DNA of 11,471 nucleotides from Flavobacteria bacterium RIFCSPLOWO2_12_FULL_31_7 (GTDB lineage: Bacteria; Bacteroidota; Bacteroidia; Flavobacteriales; Flavobacteriaceae). Under the pieces are notes generated by a model that worked only from the letters and a program-made list of their open reading frames with translations, ran no database searches and was not told the origin of the DNA. Shown here one piece after another: positions 6,403 through 11,471 of this stretch. The stretch spans positions 1 through 11,471 of the forward strand of contig MGWJ01000050.1 of the NCBI GenBank assembly GCA_001800945.1. The letters run 5' to 3'. Every line of letters starts with the position of its first letter. Position 1 is the stretch's first letter. The translations under genes were made by a program, and so were the position numbers.

Positions 6403-7635
6403 ATGATTCAAAAAGCATTCCTTAAATACATTTCTAATTTTCAAGGCTTTTCTCGTGAAATTTGGATACTTACACTGGTTACATTTATCAACAGAGCTGG
6501 AACTATGGTTTTGCCATTTTTATCCAAATATTTGCACGAAGATTTGCATTTTTCGTTATCGCAAGTCGGAACAATTATGGTCTTTTTTGGTTTCGGTTCG
6601 ATGTTAGGTTCTTGGTTAGGTGGAAAGCTTTCAGATACCATCGGATTTTATAAAATTATGATATTTAGTTTACTCATTAGTGGTCTAATGTTCTTTGGTT
6701 TACGATTTATTACTTCATTTTATGGTTTATGTATAAGTATGTTCTTAATCATGACGGTTTCCGACATGTTTCGACCAGCTATGTTTGTTTCTCTTGGTGC
6801 TTATGCAAAGCCCGAAAATAGAACTCGAGCACTAACTTTAGTACGATTAGCAATCAATTTAGGATTTGCTGCCGGACCAGCTTTAGGAGGATTAATTATC
6901 ATGAGTGTAGGATATAAGGGACTGTTTTGGGTGGATGGAGCAACTTGTATTTTAGCCATTTTAATCTTTTGGTTGAAAGTAAAAGAAAAGAAAAAATCAA
7001 CGTATTTAGATAAAGAACATCCAGGAGATGTTTTAGTAGAATCTGTTTTTAAAGATAAAATTTACTGGTTGTTCTTAACTTCAACGTTGATTGTTGGGAT
7101 TATGTTTTTCCAATTGTTTACCACTATTCCAATTTATCACAGAGAACAATTCGGTTTAACCGAACTTCAAACGGGATTATTGTTAACATTAAACGGTGTG
7201 TTGGTTTTCTTTTTAGAAATGCCAATTGTAAATTACATCGAAAAGAATAAAAAAGACAAATTGAAAGTAATTATTTTAGGTTGTTTCTTAATGACTATAA
7301 GTCTATTCTTAATGCTTGTAAATACTTGGGCTGGAATTTTACTAGTCATGATGTTGTTTATGACGTTTGCAGAAATGTTCAATTTTCCTTTTTCAAATGC
7401 CTTTGCTTTAAGTCGTGCTCCAAAGCATCATCAAGGTCGATACATGGCAATTTTTGCAATGAGTTATAGTTTAGCGCATATTTTAAGTGCGAAATTAGGA
7501 ATGGTAATTATAGACGAATATGGGTATCAATCCAATTGGTTGTTTATGGGAACACTCGGTTTTATTGGTACCTTAATAGGAATTTATGTGTACAACTTAG
7601 TCGAAAAAGAAAGGCTTAACGCAAAAAATAGTTAA
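6403..7635 (+). CDS. MFS transporter (DHA1-like, MdtH-type efflux)
   Basis: Complete 410-residue inner-membrane transporter with about twelve hydrophobic segments. They fall into two halves separated by a charged cytoplasmic loop (about 191-217, KVKEKKKSTYLDKE). The motif-A region GSWLGGKLSDTIGFYK (69-84) has the G-D-G pattern after segment 2. RLAINLGFAAGPALGG (148-163) carries the motif-B arginine and the motif-C GP pair typical of proton-coupled drug exporters. The substrate cannot be predicted, and drug efflux is only the family's common role. The gene has its own promoter, and its stop codon overlaps the first half-site pair of the blaI operator array. It ends 66 bp before blaI with no terminator between, so some read-through into blaI is possible. 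Confidence 0.85.
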   Translation: MIQKAFLKYISNFQGFSREIWILTLVTFINRAGTMVLPFLSKYLHEDLHFSLSQVGTIMVFFGFGSMLGSWLGGKLSDTIGFYKIMIFSLLISGLMFFGLRFITSFYGLCISMFLIMTVSDMFRPAMFVSLGAYAKPENRTRALTLVRLAINLGFAAGPALGGLIIMSVGYKGLFWVDGATCILAILIFWLKVKEKKKSTYLDKEHPGDVLVESVFKDKIYWLFLTSTLIVGIMFFQLFTTIPIYHREQFGLTELQTGLLLTLNGVLVFFLEMPIVNYIEKNKKDKLKVIILGCFLMTISLFLMLVNTWAGILLVMMLFMTFAEMFNFPFSNAFALSRAPKHHQGRYMAIFAMSYSLAHILSAKLGMVIIDEYGYQSNWLFMGTLGFIGTLIGIYVYNLVEKERLNAKNS

Positions 7636-7705
7636 ATAACTATAAAAATAGTTGCATAACTAAGAATATAGTTATAAGTTTGTGTAACAAAAAATTTAGT
7701 TATGC
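7629..7705. promoter_or_regulatory. Operator array of inverted TAACTA half-sites upstream of blaI
   Basis: Six half-sites alternate in orientation: TAGTTA 7629, TAACTA 7637, TAGTTG 7649 (one change), TAACTA 7657, TAGTTA 7669 and TAGTTA 7697. Start-to-start steps are 8, 12, 8, 12 and 28. They form the dyads TAGTTA-AA-TAACTA (7629-7642), AACTAT-N4-ATAGTT (7638-7653) and ATAACTA-N6-TAGTTAT (7656-7675). The ten bases at 7654-7663 recur exactly inverted at 7696-7705, across the blaI ATG. The array surrounds the promoter, as expected for an autoregulated BlaI/MecI/CopY repressor. The motif is not the TACA/TGTA dyad of staphylococcal bla and mec operators. Binding by this BlaI is inferred. Confidence 0.75.
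7652..7682 (+). promoter_or_regulatory. Putative blaI operon promoter
   Basis: TTG at 7652-7654, a 20-bp spacer and TAAGTTTG at 7675-7682 form the best complete Bacteroidetes-type promoter in the window. Both elements touch TAACTA half-sites, so a bound repressor would block RNA polymerase. The predicted leader to the ATG at 7702 is about 14 nt. Confidence 0.65.
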
Positions 7706-8061
7706 AAAAGTTAACCAATAAAGAAGAAGAAGTGATGCATATTTTATGGAAGTTAAAAAAAGCTTTCGTAAAAGATGTTTTGGCTGAGTTTACCGAAGAC
7801 AAGCCTCATTACAATACACTTTCTACCATTATCAGAAATTTAGAGGAAAAAGGTTATGTTTCTTACAATGTGTATGGAAATACGCATCAATATCATCCAA
7901 TTATTGGTATTGAGGAATACAGAAAAACCTTTATGAAAACGGCTATTCAGAATTATTTTGGTAATTCGTATAAAAATTTGGTTTCGTACTTTGCGGAAGA
8001 AGAAAAAATTTCTGCAGACGAACTTCGTGAGATTTTAGATATCATCGAGAAAAAGAAATAG
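7702..8061 (+). CDS. blaI: BlaI/MecI/CopY-family transcriptional repressor
   Basis: 119-residue winged-helix repressor of the penicillinase-repressor type. The N-terminal DNA-binding domain (about 1-70) shows KEEEVMHILWKL (7-18), VKDVLAEF (23-30), the recognition-helix region YNTLSTIIRNLEEKGYVSY (37-55) and the wing with Tyr/His residues. The C-terminal dimerisation helices are at about 71-117. In characterised BlaI/MecI, induction cuts an Asn-Phe bond in LxxNF; the equivalent here, LVSYF (93-97), has Tyr96-Phe97. The start is ATG at 7702, at the edge of an operator half-site. The stop is two bases before the M56 gene, so the pair is one operon and probably translationally coupled. The regulated genes cannot be inferred beyond autoregulation; no beta-lactamase is present. 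Confidence 0.9.
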   Translation: MQKLTNKEEEVMHILWKLKKAFVKDVLAEFTEDKPHYNTLSTIIRNLEEKGYVSYNVYGNTHQYHPIIGIEEYRKTFMKTAIQNYFGNSYKNLVSYFAEEEKISADELREILDIIEKKK

Positions 8062-8063
8062 GT

Positions 8064-10046
8064 ATGGAAACCGTTTTCGCCTACATATTAAAAGTCAATG
8101 CTTTACTCGTATTGTTTTATTTGGTTTACCAATTGGCACTTTCTAGAGAAACCTTTTACAAATATTCGAGATGGTTTTTACTTTTTGGATTATTCGTTTC
8201 ATTAGTATTGCCTTTTGTAACTTTTACTAAAATTGAATATTACGAAGTAAGGGAAGTGTTAAGTAATTCTATTGAAAACAATTTGCCGCAAATGGTTCAA
8301 ATTTCTAATGAAGTTGCCCAAGAACCAATACTGACTAACCAAGAAATTTTATTCTTAATTTATGGAATCATTTGTTTTGGATTTCTGATTAAAACAGTAT
8401 TCGATTTTTTCAAATTGTTTAAAATTATAAAGGTTTCCAATTCTGAAAAGAAAGATAAATTGATTTATATTAATACGAATTTAGTGCACACACCATTTTC
8501 ATTTTTTAATTATATAGTTTTCAATTCGGAACTCATCAATCCTGTTGAATTGCAAAATATAATCAAACATGAAGAAGCACATTCTAAGCAAAAGCATAGT
8601 TTTGATACGTTGTTAGCGCAGTTTTTTATTATTCTTTTTTGGTTCAATCCAATCGTTTGGTTGTATCGAAAAAGTATGGTTCAAAATTTAGAATTTTTAG
8701 CCGATAGTTACGCTATTCAACAAGTTTATGATAGAACGGTGTATCAGAAAACCATGTTGAAAATTACTACTCAATCATCAAATATTTCAATCATCAATAC
8801 ATTTAATCAATCATCAATCAAAAAACGAATCATTATGTTAAACACCAATCAATCAAACAGAAAAAACATTTGGAAATTTGGAATTATACTTCCATTTGTA
8901 ACTGCATTTATGTTATTGTTTCAAGTCGAAACTATTGCTCAAGAGAAACAATCTAAAACAAGTAAGAACGGAATTAAAAAAGATTCACTTGTTCAAAAAG
9001 AAAATTTCGAATCAATTTACAATTCGCCTTATGAAAGTGATACGAAAGAAAACTTAAAACGAGTTTTTGTAATTAATGGTAAAGTTTATACAAAAGACGA
9101 TTTAAAAGATAAGAATATTGCTCAATTTAAAGATAATGCTACAATTAGTAAACTTGAACCAAAAGAAGCTATTAAATTATATGGGCAAAATGCCAAAGAT
9201 GGAGCTGTAATTTTTAAAGGCGATTGGAAAATTGTAGATAATGTAATCGAACAAGAAATTGAAATTGGAAAAAATGTAGCTTTTGATAAAGTTGAAATTA
9301 CTTCTAAAGATGACGAAACGATTTCAAAATTTTCTAAAAAATCAGATGTAACTTCTATTTCAGAAACCAAAGGTAAAAATCCACTTTATATTATTAATGG
9401 TAAAGAAATTCGAGGTAATGATATTACTTATAAAATACTTTCTGTTGATGGAAATGTTCAGCATTACACAGGGCAATCTGCAATTGATAAATTTGGAGAA
9501 AAAGGAAAAGATGGTGTTCTTGTTTTTAATGGTAAAACGGAATTTAAAGATGTTTCTGAAAATACATCAAAACCTGACATCGAAAAAACTAGAAAAGAAA
9601 TTGAGCTAGCGAAAAATGAAGTGAAGAATGAAATGAAAAATGCTACACCTGAAGTTAAGCGCGCTAGAATAGAAATGGAAAGAGCTAAAAAAGAAATGGA
9701 ACGTGCAAAATTTGAAATGAATAATGCTAAACAAAACCGTGATTTAGCACCTGAACCACAAAATGGAATGCAAGAATTTAGAAAGTTTATTGCTCAAAAT
9801 TTCAGACTTCCAGAAGTTGAAAAAGATGTAGATGCTACTATTGTAGCTAAATTTATTGTTTCAAAAACGGGAAAAATTTTAGACATTACTATTCTTTCTG
9901 AAAGTCCAAAAAATTTAGGTCTAAATGATGAATTGACAAGAATTTTAAAAGAATCACCAAATTGGAAACCAGGAACTAAAGATGGAAAACCTGCCGATTT
10001 ATATTTTGTATTACCTGTTATGATTAAAATTGAAGCTTCCAAATAA
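8064..10046 (+). CDS. M56 BlaR1-type membrane metallopeptidase with TonB C-terminal domain
   Basis: 660-residue membrane sensor/peptidase, presumed partner of BlaI. Transmembrane segments are at about 4-25, 36-55, 93-115, 183-202 and 271-287. The zinc peptidase motif HEEAH is at 169-173, with a further acidic ligand in NLEFLAD (208-214), so the catalytic site looks intact. The NTFNQSSIKKRIIMLNTNQS segment (245-264) precedes the last membrane helix. The part after residue 290 carries two similar modules (333-385 and 439-490), each with INGK, then A-I-x-x-(Y/F)-G and KDG-(A/V)-x-(I/V)-F-(K/N)-G, resembling the plug of SusC-type receptors. A charged coiled coil (about 505-560) and a TonB C-terminal domain (568-657, with SPNWKPGTKDGKPADLYFVLP) follow. 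There is no penicillin-binding domain as in staphylococcal BlaR1, so beta-lactam sensing is not supported. A terminator follows. Confidence 0.85.
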   Translation: METVFAYILKVNALLVLFYLVYQLALSRETFYKYSRWFLLFGLFVSLVLPFVTFTKIEYYEVREVLSNSIENNLPQMVQISNEVAQEPILTNQEILFLIYGIICFGFLIKTVFDFFKLFKIIKVSNSEKKDKLIYINTNLVHTPFSFFNYIVFNSELINPVELQNIIKHEEAHSKQKHSFDTLLAQFFIILFWFNPIVWLYRKSMVQNLEFLADSYAIQQVYDRTVYQKTMLKITTQSSNISIINTFNQSSIKKRIIMLNTNQSNRKNIWKFGIILPFVTAFMLLFQVETIAQEKQSKTSKNGIKKDSLVQKENFESIYNSPYESDTKENLKRVFVINGKVYTKDDLKDKNIAQFKDNATISKLEPKEAIKLYGQNAKDGAVIFKGDWKIVDNVIEQEIEIGKNVAFDKVEITSKDDETISKFSKKSDVTSISETKGKNPLYIINGKEIRGNDITYKILSVDGNVQHYTGQSAIDKFGEKGKDGVLVFNGKTEFKDVSENTSKPDIEKTRKEIELAKNEVKNEMKNATPEVKRARIEMERAKKEMERAKFEMNNAKQNRDLAPEPQNGMQEFRKFIAQNFRLPEVEKDVDATIVAKFIVSKTGKILDITILSESPKNLGLNDELTRILKESPNWKPGTKDGKPADLYFVLPVMIKIEASK

Positions 10047-10065
10047 TACATTATCTAATTTTAAC

Positions 10066-10094
10066 AAAAAACCGCTTTACTAAAGCGGTTTTTT
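10066..10094 (+). terminator. Rho-independent terminator after the blaI-M56 operon
   Basis: A 14-bp stem with core ACCGCTTTA/TAAAGCGGT (10071-10089) is preceded by five A's and followed by a T-run to 10095. It starts 20 bp after the M56 gene's stop codon. Confidence 0.88.
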
Positions 10095-10147
10095 TGTTAA
10101 ATCCCGTTAATTAACAAAATTTTAAAATTTCATTTTTTTAAAAATTA

Positions 10148-10155
10148 TATTTTTG
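10148..10155 (+). promoter_or_regulatory. Putative promoter -7 element for the secreted-protein gene
   Basis: TATTTTTG matches TAnnTTTG and ends 27 bp before the ATG at 10183. The upstream stretch is AT-rich and no clear -33 element is seen. It also contains the palindrome GTTAATTAAC at 10106-10115. Confidence 0.45.
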
Positions 10156-10182
10156 GACAACAAAATTAAAACTTAAATTATT

Positions 10183-11109
10183 ATGAACGCTAAAATGTTA
10201 TTTCAAGGATTCGTATTGGCAAGTGCAATAACTTTTTTGCCAACACTTACTTTTGCTCAAAACAATCGCTTGCAACAATTGTCTCAACCCAAAAACAATA
10301 GTTTCGAGTTGCGAATTGATAAAGCAATGACCGACGCTCAATTGAAACAAGACGAAACAGATGCTAAGAAGTTCGATTTTGAAGTTTCTTTCACTGGTGT
10401 GAAGCGTAACGACAAAAAAGAAATTACAGCTATTAAAATTGCTTATAAGGATAAAGATGGCAATTCAGGAAATTATAACGTAGGCTCTGATGCGCCAATT
10501 GCCCCAATTTCTATTACGAAACAATTTGATGGAACTGGGAAAGGCTTAATCAATATTCAATCTGGAGACAGAAGAAACGATATTTTCGGTAACGGATTTG
10601 CAGGTTTAGGAAATGGTTTCGATATGAAAGGTTTCGATGGTATGTTTAATAACGACATGTTTCAAAATTTAAACGGCGATATGTTCAAAGGTCTAATGGA
10701 GGATAACACTATTGATTTAGAAAAATTAAAAGAATTGCAAAAAGGATTTTCAATGGATTCTTTAGGTGGCGGAAATTTTAAATCATTTACTTTTAAAGAT
10801 GGCGATATTTTAGGAAACAATCCGGATATGAAATTAGAAGAAGAAAAAACCGATGAAAACGGAACGGTAACTAAAAAATATTCTGATGGAAAAGGAAATA
10901 CCATGATTTTCTCTGAAAATTTCGGAAGCGGAACGCCAGGGCAAATGGGGAAAATGAAAATAGAGAAAAAATTTAATTTCAATGAAGACGATAAATCAGA
11001 TTTAGAAAATTTAAAAAAAGAACTAGAAAAAACTAAAACCGATTTAGAAAAATTAAAATCTGATTTACAAAAAGATAAAGGGAGTAAGAAAGAGCCAAGT
11101 AAAAAGTAA
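10183..11109 (+). CDS. Secreted protein resembling the extracytoplasmic region of M56/BlaR1 proteins
   Basis: 308-residue exported protein of unknown function. A signal peptide is visible: MNAK, hydrophobic core MLFQGFVLASAITFLPTLTF, and cleavage probably after residue 25 (TFA then QNN). Residues 41-115 (FELRIDKAMTDAQLKQD; FDFEVSFTGVKRNDKKEITA; YKDKDGNSGNYNVGSDAPIA) strongly recall a segment I remember from the periplasmic part of flavobacterial M56 proteins, here encoded as a separate gene. Next comes a Gly/Asn/Asp/Phe-rich region (132-172) with GNGF, FDG and MF repeats, then a middle part with DENGTVTKKYSDGKGNTMIF (224-243), and a Lys/Glu coiled coil at about 270-297 ending in a basic tail. 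It has its own promoter and terminators on both sides, so it is a separate unit next to the blaI-M56 operon. A partner or decoy role is inference. Confidence 0.7.
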   Translation: MNAKMLFQGFVLASAITFLPTLTFAQNNRLQQLSQPKNNSFELRIDKAMTDAQLKQDETDAKKFDFEVSFTGVKRNDKKEITAIKIAYKDKDGNSGNYNVGSDAPIAPISITKQFDGTGKGLINIQSGDRRNDIFGNGFAGLGNGFDMKGFDGMFNNDMFQNLNGDMFKGLMEDNTIDLEKLKELQKGFSMDSLGGGNFKSFTFKDGDILGNNPDMKLEEEKTDENGTVTKKYSDGKGNTMIFSENFGSGTPGQMGKMKIEKKFNFNEDDKSDLENLKKELEKTKTDLEKLKSDLQKDKGSKKEPSKK

Positions 11110-11156
11110 AAAGAATCAAGAAAAAAGGTTTTCAAAACCGAGAAAATTTTTAATAC

Positions 11157-11191
11157 GCCTCAAGAGTAATACACTTATTGGGGCTTTTTTT
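11157..11191 (+). terminator. Rho-independent terminator after the secreted-protein gene
   Basis: The stem GCCTCAA (11157-11163) pairs with TTGGGGC (11178-11184), with one T-G pair, around a 14-nt loop; seven T's follow (11185-11191). The T-run runs into the stop codon of the convergent kinase gene. Confidence 0.7.
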
Positions 11192-11471
11192 ATGCTTCGT
11201 AAATAGGTAAGGTAAAAATAAAGTTACTTCCTTTGTTTTCTTCACTTTCTACCCAAATGTCACCGTTGTTTTTCTGAATAAATTCTTTGCAAAGCACTAA
11301 TCCTAATCCCGATCCATTTTCGTCAGCGGTTCCAAGTGTAGTTGTATTGGATGTAATACTGAAAAGTTCGTTACACTTTTCTTTATTGATGCCAATTCCA
11401 TTATCAGAAATTGTAATTTCAACTTGATCTTGTTTTAATTCGGCACTAACTTTAATATAGCCACCAACATT
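11190..11471 (-). CDS. Sensor histidine kinase, C-terminal ATPase part (partial)
   Basis: My translation of the minus strand from the window edge gives 93 codons and a TAA stop at 11190-11192; the 5' part lies beyond the right edge. The fragment is a HATPase_c domain. It has the D/G1 box ITISDNGIGI, an F-box-like region ELFSI, the G2 box ADENGSGLGLVLCKEFI, then GDIWVESEENKGSNFIFTLP, the usual last strands of a histidine kinase. The N box (usually N-x-x-x-N-A-x-K-F/Y) must be just outside the window. The protein ends almost directly after the ATPase domain, so no receiver domain is fused at the C-terminus. Sensor domains, partner regulator and signal cannot be told from this piece. Confidence 0.88.
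   Translation of the reverse strand, partial: NVGGYIKVSAELKQDQVEITISDNGIGINKEKCNELFSITSNTTTLGTADENGSGLGLVLCKEFIQKNNGDIWVESEENKGSNFIFTLPIYEA

Noticed and set aside
6403..7635. MFS transporter as a target of the adjacent BlaI repressor
   Set aside because: The TAACTA array lies at and beyond the 3' end of the transporter gene, while the transporter's own promoter region (6334-6402) has no such half-sites. Control of this gene by BlaI is not supported.
7702..10046. Beta-lactam resistance operon
   Set aside because: There is no beta-lactamase or PBP2a gene, and the M56 protein lacks a penicillin-binding sensor domain with SxxK and KTG motifs. Only the regulator-protease pairing is shared with bla/mec systems.
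10662..11135. Long minus-strand open frame opposite the secreted-protein gene
   Set aside because: Its Phe/Ser-rich product is the expected antisense of Lys/Glu/Asn-rich coding sequence, and the plus-strand frame has a signal peptide, promoter and terminator.
1..11471. CRISPR array, toxin-antitoxin, phage or transposon genes, tRNA or rRNA
   Set aside because: None was seen on either strand: no regular spacer-repeat pattern, no transposase or integrase motifs, and no tRNA-like cloverleaf.

Overview
The window looks like a chromosomal stretch from a Flavobacterium-like member of the Bacteroidetes. The evidence is strongly AT-rich DNA, a gliding-motility ABC permease (GldF), Bacteroidetes-type -7 promoter elements (TAnnTTTG) in front of most transcription units, no clear Shine-Dalgarno sequences, an M56/BlaR1-type protein with a TonB C-terminal domain, and intergenic repeats of a kind I remember from Flavobacteriaceae. 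Most genes are core housekeeping genes. I see no CRISPR array, transposase, phage gene, integrase, tRNA or rRNA.

Layout. Positions 1-2188 are on the minus strand: gldF (first gene of a presumed gldF-gldG unit running off the left edge), a small ABM-fold monooxygenase-like protein, and a SAM hydroxide adenosyltransferase-family (DUF62) protein. A short divergent promoter region (2189-2296) separates them from plus-strand phoH, an outer-membrane beta-barrel protein, a strong terminator, and purC. A perfect 38-bp palindrome serves as terminator between purC and the convergent tatD-family/tcdA pair (minus strand, 4960-6333). A second divergent promoter region (6334-6402) precedes a plus-strand MFS transporter.

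The most interesting part is 7629-11109. A BlaI/MecI-type repressor and an M56 BlaR1-type membrane metallopeptidase form a two-gene operon. In front of it is a dense array of inverted TAACTA half-sites at alternating 8- and 12-bp start-to-start steps, which covers a recognisable promoter and reaches the blaI start codon. The membrane protein carries, after its peptidase and last membrane segment, two copies of a plug-like INGK...KDG module, a coiled coil and a TonB C-terminal domain. The next gene encodes a secreted protein whose N-terminal half resembles, from memory, the extra-cytoplasmic region of flavobacterial M56 proteins, so the three may form one envelope-sensing module. The right edge holds the C-terminal ATPase part of a histidine kinase on the minus strand.

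Functionally the window mixes nucleotide synthesis (purC), tRNA modification (tcdA), gliding or export (gldF), RNA-related ATPase activity (phoH) and envelope signalling (blaI, M56 gene, secreted partner, histidine kinase). Two gene starts (purC, tatD) are set downstream of the longest reading frame because the upstream codons overlap or precede promoter elements.
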